Positions 1 through 10,983 of a stretch of DNA of 64,000 nt are shown one piece after another; within the stretch, counting starts at the first letter, position 1; each line of letters opens with the position of its first letter. A program made the position numbers and the translations under genes. Source of the DNA: Dryas octopetala (taxonomy: Eukaryota; Streptophyta; Magnoliopsida; Rosales; Rosaceae); the NCBI GenBank assembly GCA_963921425.1, contig OY992834.1, forward strand, positions 10,461,271-10,525,270, given 5' to 3'. The notes beneath the pieces were generated by a model. It was given only the letters and a program-made list of their open reading frames with translations, did not search any database and was not told the DNA's origin.

Positions 1-1604
1 TGTGCAATTTTTTCTTGTACAGAAGAATGCTTGCAGAGCATGTAAATGAACCATGCAAGTGTGGATGCTGTTGAGTCTTTACCAGCCGAAATGAAACTGA
101 TAATTAGATCTCGTAAGTATTCAGGATATTTCCCAGTCACTCGCAAAAACCTCGAAAATGTCTTCTCTATTCATCTGCATCTAGCATGAAATAAGTTTGT
201 ATTAGCTAGTGTGACTCACAGTAACAGAATCAGGAGCAGAAACTTATAACTAATGTCACTCACAGTAACAGAATCAGGGGCAGAAACTTATAACTAGTGT
301 CACTCACAGTAACAGAATGGTTATCATTTTTCTGCATTTTCTCCATTCTACTGTGGATTTGCTTAAACACAAAATCATTAACGATTTTGATATTTTTCTG
401 TAAGACAGCTTCTGATCCCACATTCAGAAACTTCTTGATCCTCCAGAAGACATCAACCACACGCCAGATGCTCAATGCACTTGAATTATCAAAAGCATCA
501 CTAAAATTCTTGACTTCTTCAGTTGATCCACACATGTTGTCAAATTCAGCACCAAATGCTACTTTGAACAATGAATCCAAGCTTGATTTCATAAGTAGAT
601 CCTACATTAATACCACAGCTAGTTGATTAAAATCATTAAATTGGATTGGTTTCTTTGAACATTGTGGTTTGCACACTCACCTGAATATCAATTGTCTGGT
701 TGGAAGTTGCAATTTCAGACATTTTGTTTGCAAGTTTTGCTGCATTTTCTTGGAAGATTACACTGCTAAAGTCCCTCAACTTCCTTGTCGAAAACTCATG
801 GCTTGAAAACTTTCTCTGTTGGCGCCACTTATCACCATCAGCCGTAAAAATTCCATCACCTAGAAGATCCTTCATAATATTGTAAATATACCATCCCTGC
901 ACAAGTCACCAAGAAACAAGTTAGAGCCTGCCTGCCCTAATACCAGCAATTCACCAGACTTTGAAAAATTTAAGTTCAATTCTTATTGCATTCAAGATTA
1001 CTTTTCCTAGCAACATTGTGTTTGTACAATATAATTAAATATCAACTTTAATCACTAATATTGAAAGGTAACTTTCTAAAACTAGATTTTAGTGTGCCAT
1101 AAATACATCCCATTAACCTCCATTGCTTTCAACGGAAACCTAAAATGTAGATAGTTCCAATCATCAAAATATAATGTGGAGTGAACCCCACAAAAGATTC
1201 CTTATTTACCTTAAATGAGGGATCTTCAATGAAAGGGACATGTATACAAAAGCACACAAATTCCCATTGATGATTTTCTAAGCAGAGATGGGATTATGGG
1301 AACATACCTTGCCATAGTTATCAAAGTTTGTTTTGAGAATGTACTCAACATTTTCTGGGTCGGAGGTGTAAATATCATTCCTAAAGGAAGGGCCAAGCAG
1401 CCTGTAAGTCTTGTATTTCCCAGCAAGAACAGTCATGTAATCGTGCAACCTATTGACGTTAAGTAGCTGATGAAGTACTGTGCCAGCAACAGGTGGGTAC
1501 TTCTTCTTTTCCTTGTTCAATTTCCTTGCAAGGATTTGGGCAAACAAAATGGATAGGACCAGAGCCAAAGCTGTGAAGAAAATGGGATTTGAGAGGAAGT
1601 CCAT
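1..1604 (-). pseudogene. CYP704C1-like P450 copy A, partial and frameshifted
   Basis: This is the 5' part of a six-exon CYP704-type P450, cut by the left window edge. Exons by homology and splice sites are exon 1 at 1308-1604 (99 codons, start MDFLSN), exon 2 at 681-896, exon 3 at 308-601 and partial exon 4 at 1-174. All three introns have GT/AG ends. Exon 4 shows the I-helix motif as AGKDST, where intact copies have AGKDTT. Just after the exon 4 start (about 155), two bases are missing relative to copies D-G, and the frame then reaches a stop within about ten codons. A 44-bp tandem repeat also multiplies the exon 3 donor. The heme-binding exon lies outside the window. An in-frame upstream ATG exists, but MDF is the start shared by the family. 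I call it a probable pseudogene; a sequencing error in exon 4 is the alternative. Confidence 0.72.
211..318. repeat. 44-bp tandem repeat over an exon 3 splice donor
   Basis: A 44-bp unit occurs at 211-254 and 255-298, with a third partial unit at 299-318. Each unit contains the complement of ACT|GTGAGT, the 5' splice site that ends exon 3 of copy A. Copy C has a single unit at the same place, so this is a local expansion. Because 44 is not a multiple of three, using either extra donor shifts the frame. Confidence 0.85.
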
Positions 1605-2097
1605 GGCTGCCACTGACGGTAAGGTGTGGTTTTGCTTGTATATTTGGTTGTTTACATGGAGAAGACGCACGTCCCCAGATGCGATTTGGAGTGTCAGTTG
1701 ACTTCACGTGCTTTTTAAACTAATTTTTAAGTTAAACAGTTGCTTTATTTTGGTCATTACCTTTATTTTATTTTTTGTTCTTAATTTTGCTCAGATTGTA
1801 ACACTGAATTTTGGGCTTATTTTTAAGTTAAATAGTTACTTTAAACAGCATACATACATACATACATTATGATACATGCGATGGCATCATGGCCATTGCC
1901 AGAACAACAACAACCACCATAAACATTAAAAAAAACTACCATATTATAATTTTGATTTGCAAGTCGATCAACTGAGAATGAACCCACTTATAAGATTAAT
2001 CAAGTCTTGCAGAGAGCCTTGGGCATGAATTTGTTGAATTAATAATATTTAAATGAGTTAACAAGCATATCTAGTAACAGCATGCATCATGTAACAG
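1605..2097. other. Upstream flank of copy A
   Basis: This AT-rich sequence lies upstream of copy A. It holds a short CATA microsatellite near 1852-1868 and no coding signal. The right part (about 1990-2097) may belong to the copia fragment that follows, but no terminal repeat could be delimited. Confidence 0.4.
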
Positions 2098-2690
2098 TTA
2101 CTTACCTGCTGCCGCACTCCTCAAACTGAAGGGAGTGGCAACAACCTGCAGTTTGGAACATAGAAAATGAAAGCGTTGAACAGACAAAGGCTTAGTAAAC
2201 ACATCTGCAAGTTGATAGATAGTGCCAATGTGCTGGAGTTGAAGTATTTTGGCAGTGACCAATTCCCTAATAAAGTGATAATCCACTTCGATATGGTTGG
2301 TTCTGACATGAAAAACTGGATTTGCAGCAGGAGGCATAGAACTACTATCACAGTATATAACTGGGGAGGCAGACAAGAAAAAGTGAAGGTCTTTGAGTAA
2401 GTGACAGATTCAAATCAACTCTGCAGAAGCAGTAGCTAATGCTCTGTACTCTGATTTAGTGCTGGATGTAGCAATAGTTGGTTGTTTTCTTGCAGTCCAA
2501 GAAACCAAATTAGAGCCAAAGAACACACAAAAACCACTATTAGACCTTCTGTCAAAAGGGCAACCTGCCCAATCAATATCAGTGTAACAGCTGAGGGCCA
2601 AGGAACCTTTTGTAAACCTTAAACCAGTGTTAATTGTCCCCTTAAGATACCTGAGAATCCTTTTGGCAGCAACTAAGTGACCTATTCTAG
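2098..2690 (-). mobile_element. Ty1/copia retrotransposon fragment (RNase H end of pol)
   Basis: The minus strand encodes pieces typical of the C-terminal end of copia polyproteins: a KRILRYLKGT-like stretch, then YTDIDWAGCP, TSSTKSEYRAL, and the late ADVFTKPL motif near 2180-2200. This is the RNase H region only. Integrase, reverse transcriptase core and gag are not seen, and no LTR pair is recognisable. It is a broken, old fragment. Its right edge abuts P450 exon 6 debris at about 2690, so it either inserted into or was captured with the duplicated P450 3' flank. Confidence 0.85.
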
Positions 2691-2743
2691 GGGATTACTT
2701 TCTACTTCCATGATAAGATAAACTTTGAACATCAAAGCTAAGT

Positions 2744-3094
2744 TCAATATCTATGGAAGGCACGAACTTCTAAACCCCCATCAAGGTGAAAATTCATCAT
2801 GGTGTTGTAACTTGTAAGTGACAACTTTGCTCTCATCACTCACTTTGAATTCAAAACAGCTCAACAAAACATCTGAGTAAATCTTCATTTGTCTATAAGC
2901 AACTTTACTCGAGGTCTGGCCTGTCAACCAATAAAAGTTAACCAGACGAATGAGATATGTCTGGGATGAAGATGAGCTTTGAGCACAAAAACATGGAAAC
3001 AGAAATGCCTTAAAAAGCAAATTTTAAAACTGAAAGGCCAAAAATGGACTAGAGCCAAAGCACCAAAGAAAATGGGGTTCGAGAGGAAGTCCAT
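2744..3094 (-). pseudogene. CYP704 relic: exon 1 start fused to exon 5 end plus exon 6
   Basis: A short P450 relic whose minus strand begins with MDFLSNPIFFGALALV (ATG at 3092-3094), the first part of exon 1. It passes directly into the last codons of exon 5 (about 3028-3040), then intron 5, then a damaged exon 6 ending in TGA at 2744-2746. Everything from late exon 1 to late exon 5 is missing, and the heme-binding Cys segment of exon 6 is also deleted. The scar looks like a large internal deletion or an unequal exchange between two copies. It cannot encode a P450. Confidence 0.75.
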
Positions 3095-3188
3095 GGCTGC
3101 CACTGATGGTGAGGTGTGGTTTTGCATATATATATCGTTGTTAAAATCATGGAAGAAATTTCAATTTTTAGATAAAACATTGTAAAGA

Positions 3189-3601
3189 AGAGGGAGGGAG
3201 AGAAAGAATGGTGTTGGTCTTGAAGCAGTCAAGAGAAGATGATGCTTATAGTGTTCTTGAATAAAGTCAGGTTCCATGTACCATCTTGAAGTTGAACTAC
3301 CCCTTTTCATTTTCAAAAAAAAAAAAAGAAGGGAAATTGATGCTGGTAATGCTTCAAAGGTGTTCACTGTCGAGAGGGTTAGAGAGAGACACAAGGATGA
3401 GGGATCAAGAGAGAAGCCTTGAAAAGAATGAGCATCACAAAAACGTGTCGAGAGTAAGAAAGGGTTCAAATGGGTTTTTCTTTTTCAAGTCATTTAGATT
3501 ACCAGCCGTTGATTCAATCAAACGGTTCAAATGGTTTCAGTGGTTAGAGGCCCTTAGAAATGGGTGCTCAGGTGAGCAGACCTGTAAAGTCTACAGCATA
3601 A
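3189..3601. other. About 410-bp insertion of unknown origin
   Basis: The flanks (..ACATTGTAAAGAAG before, ATCTTCGGATAAGCC after) are contiguous in the corresponding 3' flank of copy C at about 7467-7490, so this block is an insertion. It contains an A-run near 3317-3329 and no convincing terminal repeats, target duplication or coding signal. Open frames across it do not resemble any family I know. Confidence 0.45.
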
Positions 3602-3728
3602 GATCTTCGGATAAGCCTTCCAGCATGAAATACTTTCTGAAGTATAAAAGTTGTTACATATTCTGTGGGGTGTGATTAGTTTCTACTTCCATGCATTGAT
3701 AATTGAACTTTGAACATCAAAACTAAAT

Positions 3729-4042
3729 TCAGTATCTATGGAAGGCACAAACTTCTAGACCCCAAGCAAGGTTAAGATTCATCATCATCCTGTAAGTGAC
3801 AACTTTGTTCTTGTCACTCATTTTGAACTCAAAATCACTTAATAAATTAAAACAGCTGAGTAGGTCTTCATTTGTTTATAAACTACCTTCCAAGACATAT
3901 TCTTGGTCCAGCCTGTCAACCAATAAAAGTTAACCAGAAGAATTAGATATGTCTGGGATGAAGATGAGAGCCTTGAGCACAAAAACATGGAAACAGAATG
4001 CCTTAAAAAGAAAATTCTAAACCTGAGAGGCTGAAAACTTAA
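3729..4042 (-). pseudogene. CYP704 relic: exon 6 and end of exon 5
   Basis: A second 3'-end fragment of the A-G P450 type. Exon 6 homology runs from a TGA at 3729-3731 to about 3912, with an inserted stretch near 3838-3850 that disturbs the frame. Intron 5 and the last codons of exon 5 follow up to about 4042, where homology stops. Together with the preceding relic and copy B, it shows that 3' ends of this gene type accumulated between A and B. Confidence 0.65.
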
Positions 4043-4231
4043 ACAAGTTTCTGAAATTTCTGCATTTGATTTCTCAGTCTCAGTTTCTCTCTTGGTTTAT
4101 GTTTATTGTTTGTCTTATTTCTGATTTCTCAGTCTCATTGGACATAATTTTGTTCCTATCTATGATCACAACTCTATATTGAATACCAAGCTCAATTCAT
4201 GCTTTGATAAACATTGAATACCAAACTAAGT

Positions 4232-6756
4232 TCAATATCTCTGGAAGGCATGAACTTCCAGACCCCCATCAATATGAAGAGAAATCGTCTTGTAAGTGAC
4301 AACTTTGTTCTCATCACTCATTTTGAACTCAAAACAGCTTAACAAAACTGCTGAGAAGATCATCATTTGTCTATAAGCATACTCCTTTCCAGGACATATT
4401 CATGGTTCGGCCTGTCAACCAAAAGAATTAGATATGTCTGGGATGAAGATGAGTTTTGTGAGCACAAAAACATGGAGACAGAATGACTTAAAAAGCAACT
4501 TTAAAACCTGGAAGGCTGAAAACTTAAAAGGGCTCTCTGGCAGGAAGACTCCATTCTTGTTGAGCCATATCTCAGGTCTAAACTCTCTGCATCATCTCCC
4601 CAGATGAATTTCATCCTGCCCATTGCATAAGGTTGGTATGTTACCACATCTCCTTTCCTCACACTAAATCCATCTGGCAGAGTATCATCAGAAAAGCATA
4701 CCTTTGCATCCTGCAAATCAAAGCAAAATTCATGTTTGAATTGAATTTCTAAGCAGGAAATATCTAAAACCTGTCAAATCAACTAGAAAGAAACTATTGA
4801 AAGGTTGGAAAGTCTGAAGTATATAAGATATCGCCGTAAAAATTATTTTCCAGAATATCACAAGAAGTTTGCAATTTGATGCAGTTGTGAATTTTAATCG
4901 TTTTGATACCAATTTTTTATCAAAGATGCACACAAGATAGAAAGCACAGTAAACAAGATTTTGTTGTTAGGCCTTTTGTCAATGCACTGTAAGTCTACAG
5001 GCAGATATATGTAAAGGGTTTAATCCCTTCAAATGTAACCAAATAGGAAAAAGAAATTCAACAGCAGCGAACAATTAAGAATGAATTTATAATAAGAAAA
5101 TGTAGGTTTAATCCCTACAAGCACACATTGGTCTGAAAGAAGTTATCACTGAAATAAATAAGTATGTACCTATATTGAAGTAATGTCAATTTTCCTTACC
5201 ATTGGGGCTGCAGGATAAAGTCTGATAGTTTCAGTGATTGCAGCATGGAGATACTGCATCTTTTCCAGAGGATGCAAAGTAAGAATAGTTTGTGATCTTT
5301 TTCATGCCGGTTACTTGTTTCACTGCTTGTGCAATTTTATCTTGTACAGAAGGATTCTTGCAGAGCAAGTAAAAGAACCATGCAAGTGTGGTTGTTGTTG
5401 TGTCTTTACCAGGCAAAATGAAATTGAGAATTAAATCTCGTAAGTATACGGGATCATTCTCAGTCCCTTGCATATACCTTGATAAAACGTCTTCTCTGTT
5501 CATCAGCATTGAGCATGAAACAAATTTGTATCATGTTCAACACTGAATCAGGAATAAAAACATATATAGCTAGTGTCACTCACAGTAACAGGACGTTTAT
5601 CATTTTCTGCATTTTCTCAATTTTTCTGTGGATTAGCTTAAACACAAAATCATGAACGATTTTGGTCTTTTTCTGTAAAACAGGTTCTGATCCCACATTC
5701 AGAAACTTTTTGATCCTCCAGAAGACATCAACGAAATGCAAGATGGTCAGTTCAGTTGCCTTTTCAAACGCATCACTAAAATTCTTGCATTCTTCACTTG
5801 ATACATACTTGTTATTGAATTCAGCACCAAATGCTACTTGGAACAATGAATCCAAGCTTGAATTCATAAACTGATCCTACATTAATAACATAGCTATTTG
5901 ATTAACATCATCAAATTGGATTGGTTTCTTGTGAACATTGAGGTCTGCACACTCACCTGAATATCAATTGTCTGGTTTTAAGTTGCAATTTCAGACATTT
6001 TGTTAGCAAGTTTTGCTGCATTTTTTCGGAAGATTGCACTGCTGAAGTCCCTCAACATCCTTGTCGAAAACTCATGGCTTGATATCTTTCAGTGTTGGCG
6101 CCACTTATCGCCATCTAGCGTAAAAATTCCATCACCTATAAGATCATTCAGAATAATGTAATTATTCCATCCCTGCACAGAGCTCCAAGGAACAAGTTAG
6201 GGCTTCCCTTCCTTAATACCAACTATTCAGCAAACATTGAAAATCCAGTTCCATTCTGACTGCATTCAGTCATTACCATTGAAAGTAGTTAAATGCAACA
6301 GTAGGAAAAAAAAAAAAAAAAAACCCCGTTAACCTTATTTTCTTTGAGCAATGCTTTTTGTGTTGTCATTCAGACATATATGCATGTATCTGTAAACATC
6401 TTTAACCATAGCACATCTTCCTATTTCTGGTTTTATTGTTAATTAAGCAAAGATGAATGCATACCTTGCCATAATTATCAAAGTTTGTTTTGAGAATGTA
6501 TTCAACATTTTCAGGTGTAAATGTCATTCCTAAAGAGGGCGAGCATCCTGTAAGTCTTGTATTTCCCAGCAAGATCATTCATGTAATCGTGCAGCCTTTT
6601 GAAGTTGAGTGCCTGATGAATTACTGTGCCAGCAACAGGTGAGTACTTCTTCTTCTTCTTTCCCTTGTTCAATTTCCTTGCTAGGATTTGGACAGAGAAA
6701 ATGAGTAGAAGCAGAGCCAAAGCTGTGAAGAAAATGGGGTTTGAAAGGAAGTCCAT
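4232..6756 (-). pseudogene. CYP704C1-like P450 copy B, decayed
   Basis: All six exon positions are recognisable: exon 1 at 6465-6756, exon 2 at 5957-6172, exon 3 at 5584-5876, exon 4 at 5200-5503, exon 5 at 4508-4710 and exon 6 at 4232-4411. It is the sister of copy D and shares its 3' flank (4040-4240 resembles 10820-10990). Lesions relative to D are an 8-bp deletion near the end of exon 1, an in-frame stop in exon 2, and 1-bp losses in exons 3 and 5. Exon 4 has a 17-bp deletion and has lost its AG acceptor (CTG in place of CAG). A TGA replaces the Arg codon of the heme loop at 4400-4402. It is clearly a dead gene. As in D, the I-helix reads PGKDTT. Confidence 0.9.
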
Positions 6757-6802
6757 GGCTGCCACTGACCCAGACGGTGAGTGAACCAGTTATACCTCAT
6801 AA

Positions 6803-6947
6803 GGTCCAAACTGCAGTTATGTCCTTATGATATTCAAACTGCAGTTATGTCCTTATGATATTCAAACTGCAGTTATGGACTTATGATATTCAAACTGCAG
6901 TTTTGACCTTTGTGATATTCAAACTGCAATTATGACCTTATGATATA
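6803..6947. repeat. 28-bp minisatellite in the copy B promoter
   Basis: About five copies of a 28-bp unit containing ATTCAAACTGCAGTTATG lie 50-190 bp upstream of the copy B start. Two to three related units occur at the same position upstream of copy C (10080-10145). The array is specific to this branch of the cluster and differs in copy number between paralogs. Confidence 0.85.
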
Positions 6948-7020
6948 TTATTTTTAAACTAATTTAAGTTAAATAATTACTTTAAATATCATCATTACCT
7001 TTATTTGTTTCATTATATTT

Positions 7021-7593
7021 CGTAGACAATTGGAAGCTGATTTTCGTGGACGAGCATGGGCAGTGGATCAGGGACATCGCTCGGGAGGGAAATTTGAGTC
7101 AAGAATGTCTATTTTTATTAGAATTACTTAACGTTAATATTTAAGTAAATGAATTATTAACATTGGTTTTTTCTTTTTCGGGTGTGTTATTTTGTTATAG
7201 AAGTTGAAGAAACAAGCTGATCTTAGGGACGTATTCCCAGTGCTATTCATCAAGTATGTATTCTACCTCTATCTATGTTCCTCTTGTTTTACAACTTAGA
7301 AAATTTGGTACCTTGGAATTTGGTGATGACTACAATATCAGATTGGCAGAAGATATATATGTAGATGACAAGGGAGCTTTGCTGTAATTATGCAGATCAA
7401 GTGATTTCATCTTGACAAAACATAAAGTTAAAAATATCGAAGAAGTTTCATTTTTTAGATAGAACATTGTTAAGAAGATCTTTGGATAAGCCTTTAAGAA
7501 CAAGATACTTTCTGAATTATAAAAGATGTTACATATTCTGGGAGATTACTTTCTACTTCCACGCTTTTCAAGACTTTGAACATCAAGCTAAAT
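7021..7593. other. Recurrent spacer block between P450 copies
   Basis: This block contains a segment related to 10230-10480 and, more distantly, 13850-14060. The shared pieces include plus-strand exon-like stretches translating as DEHGQWI and as RLAQEALLNAE-like runs, separated by AT-rich sequence. It looks like the remnant of another gene or element that was carried along with the P450 duplications. I could not assign a family. The part after about 7440 is the 3' flank of copy C. Confidence 0.4.
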
Positions 7594-9961
7594 TCAGTTT
7601 CTATAGAAGGGACGAACTTCCAGACCCGCATCAAGGTGAACATTTATCATCGGCTTGTAAGTGACAACTTTGTTCTCATCACTCATTTTAAACTCAAAAA
7701 AACTTAACAAAACAGCTGAGTAGGTCTTCATTTGTCTATAAGCAAACTCCCTTCCAAGACATCTTCGCGGTCCAGCCTGTTAACCAATAAAAGTCAACCA
7801 ATGTCTGGGATGAAGATGAGATTTGAGCAAAAAATATTTGGAAACAGAAATGCCTTAATCTGTTAAACCTGAAAGGCTGTGAACTTAAAGGGGCTTTCTG
7901 GTTGGAAGACTCCATTATCATTGAGCCATCTCTCCGGCCTAAACTTTTCTGCATCTTCTCCCCATATGAATTTCATCCTGCCCATTGCATAAGGTAGGTA
8001 TGCTACCATATCTCCTTTCCTCACACTGAATCCATCTGGTAGAGTATCATCAGAGAAGCATATCTTTGCATTCTGCAACCAAAGTAAAGTATCACCGTAA
8101 AAATGATTTTCCAGAATATCACACTAAAGTAGCAAGTCAACAGTTATGAATTTTAATCAGTTTTAACTTTTTACCAATTGTTATGAAAGATGAACACAAG
8201 ATAGAAAGCAAACAATATAATTTTCCTTACAATTGGTGCTGCAGGATAGAGTCTGATAGTTTCAGTGATTGCAGCATGGAGATAATGCATCTTTTCAAGA
8301 ACATCTTCGCTCAAACTGTATGCATACTCAAAATAGTTTGTGATCTCTTTCATGTCGGTCACTTGCGTCAATTCTTGCACAATTTTTTCTTGTACAGAAG
8401 TGCTTGCAGAGCATGCAAATGAACCATGCAAGTGTGGTTCCTGTTGTGTCTTTACTAGCCGTAATGAAATTGATAATTACATCGCGTAAGTATACTGGAT
8501 CTTTCCCATTCACTCGCAAAAACCTCGATAAAAGGTCTTCTCTGTTCATCTGCATCCAACATGAAATAAGTTTTTATCATATTGTACACTAAATCAGGAA
8601 CAGAAACTTACAACTAGTGTCACTCACAGTAACAGAATAATTATCATTTTTCTGCATTTTCTCCATTCGGCTGTAGATTAGCTTAAACACAAAATCATTA
8701 AGGATTTTGACATTTTTCTGTAAGACAGCTTCTGATCCCACATTCAGAAACTTCTTGGTCCTCCAGAAGGCATCAACGAAACGCCAGGTGCTCGATGCAC
8801 TTGAATTATCAAAAGCATCAGTAAAATTCTTGCCTTCTTCAGTTGATCCACACATGTTGTCGAATTCAGCACCAAATGATATTTGGAACAATGAATCCAA
8901 GATTGATTCTATAAATAGATCCTGCATTAATACCATAGCTAGTTGATTAACATCGTCAAATTGGATTGGTTTCTTTTGAACATAGCGGTTTGCACACTCA
9001 CCTGAATATCAATTGTCTGGTTGGAAGTTGCAATTTCAGACATTTTGGTAGCTAGTTTAGCTGCATTTTTTTTGTAAGATTACACTGCTGATATCCCTCA
9101 ACACCTTTGTCGAAAATTCATGGCTTGCTATATTTCTCTGTTGGCGCCACTTATCACCATCATGATTAAAAATTCCATCACCTAGAAGTTCCTTCATAAT
9201 GTTGTAATTATGACATCCCTGCACAAAGTCCCAAGGAAGAAGTTAGAGCCTGCTTAATACAACAATTCACCAGACATTGAAAAATTAAGTTCAGTTCTAA
9301 TTTAAGATTACTTTCCCTAGCAACATTGTGGTCTTATCATATAATTAAATATCAACTTTAATCACTAATATTAAAAGGTAATTAAATGCAACAGTAAGTT
9401 GACCAAGAATTAGCAGAATTATCACAATTCTTTCTGCAATGTCATTTTGGTGTGCCTTATTTTCAACCCATTCAACTTAATTAATTTCTTTTAAGGAATG
9501 CTTTTTCTAAACAAACAGGTTTCATTCAGACACATATATATATATATATATATATATACGTGTGTGTGTGTGTATATATGTATATGCATTTATATCTGTA
9601 TGCATCTTCTAACAAAAGTATCTCTTTCCATCGACGATTTTTTTCAGCAGAGATGGGAACATACCTTGCCATAGTTATCAAAGTTCGTTTTGAGAATGTA
9701 CTCAACATTTTCTGGGTCGGCGGTGTAAATCTCATTCTTAAAGGAGGGGCCGAGCATCCTGTAAGTCTTGTATTTCCCAGAAAGATCAGTCATGTAATCA
9801 AACAGCCTATTGTAGTTGAGTAGCTGATGAAGTACTGTGCCAGCAACAGGTGGGTACTTCTTCTTTCCCTTGTTCATAGTCCTTGCTAGGATTTGAGCAG
9901 AGAAAATGAGTACGACCAGAGCCAAAGCTGTGTAGAAAATGGGGTTTGAGAGGAAGTCCAT
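7594..9961 (-). pseudogene. CYP704C1-like P450 copy C, two frameshifts
   Basis: Exons are exon 1 at 9665-9961, exon 2 at 9002-9218, exon 3 at 8628-8921, exon 4 at 8231-8549, exon 5 at 7869-8072 and exon 6 at 7594-7776, with usable GT/AG sites throughout. Exon 2 is one base too long (eight T at 9066-9073, where intact copies have seven). It also changes the conserved GW to GC at its first codons. Exon 4 is two bases short near 8400, just after MLCKH. Exons 1, 3, 5 and 6 are open and keep FRPERW and GPRRCLG, so the loss looks recent. The I-helix reads ASKDTT. A TATA-like CTATATAGAC sits at about 10008-10017. Confidence 0.85.
9535..9588. repeat. TA/TG microsatellite in intron 1 of copy C
   Basis: A run of about eleven TA units is followed by TG units and TATG variants, inside intron 1 of copy C. 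It is absent from the same intron of the other copies. Confidence 0.8.
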
Positions 9962-10983
9962 GGCTGCCACTGACAATGAAGTGTGGTTTTGCATGTATAT
10001 TTCCTCGTCTATATAGAGTGAACCAGTTATAACTTGCTTGTGATTGACTGCCATTTGTACAGCATGCCTAAACATGTCCAAACTTCAGTTATGATATTCA
10101 AACTGCAGTTATGAACCTATTATATTCAAACTGCAGTTATGATAAATTAATGTGATTTTTAAACTAATTTAAAGTTAAATAGTTACTTGAAATATCATCA
10201 TTACCTTTATTTGTTGCATTGTGTTTCATAGACAAAATAAAGCCGATGCATTTGGACAATGAGCATGGGCAATGGATCAGCAATGTCATTCAGGAGTGAC
10301 ATTTAAGTAACTAAGACCTATTTTATTGAAATTATTATTCTTAATATTAACATTTAAGTAAATGAATTGATAACATTTGTTTTTGTTTTTTTTTTTTATG
10401 TGTTTGTTATTTTGGAAGAGTGGATGATGAAGAAGCGAGCTGATCTTTTGAATAGGTTGGCTCAAGAGGCACTCGAGGGTACTCCACGTGATTATTGACG
10501 TATGCACAGAGAAGGGTGCATTCAGTTGTTGCTGGTTTGTGATTACACAGGGGGTGCATGGCCATCTGTGCATGCTGAACAAACAGCCGCTAAATTGTTT
10601 GTCTGCTCTCTCCCTCTCTTCTAAATCCCAGACGAAAAACTTTGATTGCTTGTGGTTAAAGACGAAACCATTCTCTAATGATGAGCCAATTGCTAATTGG
10701 CTATTTATCAAGTATGCATTATACTCTATCTCTGTTCCTCTTGTTTGCAACTTAGAAAAGTTAGTGTTTAGATCAGCAAACACTAATAACTTCCAATTTC
10801 TTTCTGAGTCCCAAATTAAAAATATGTTTCTGAAATGTTTGCAATTGATTTCACATTCTCCATTTCTGTCTTGGTTATGTTTATTCTTTGTCTTATTAGA
10901 CTTATTTCTGATTTCTCAGCCCCATTGCACATAATTTTGTTTCTATCTATGATCACAACTCTAAATTGAATACCAAGCTAAGT
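9962..10983. other. Copy C upstream region and D 3' flank
   Basis: From left to right it holds the short 5' flank of copy C, a partial 28-bp minisatellite (10080-10145), and the recurrent spacer block (10230-10480). A unique stretch of about 230 bp (10490-10720) follows, then a segment shared with 4040-4240 that leads into the stop of copy D. No gene is supported here; open frames across the region have no family match. Confidence 0.45.

Noticed and set aside
3286-3675. 129-codon plus-strand frame
   Set aside because: It covers the unknown insertion and P450 3' flank, with a Lys-rich run from an A-tract and no family match.
6803-6947. CRISPR-like direct repeats
   Set aside because: The 28-bp units are contiguous without spacers and the DNA is plainly plant nuclear; it is a minisatellite.
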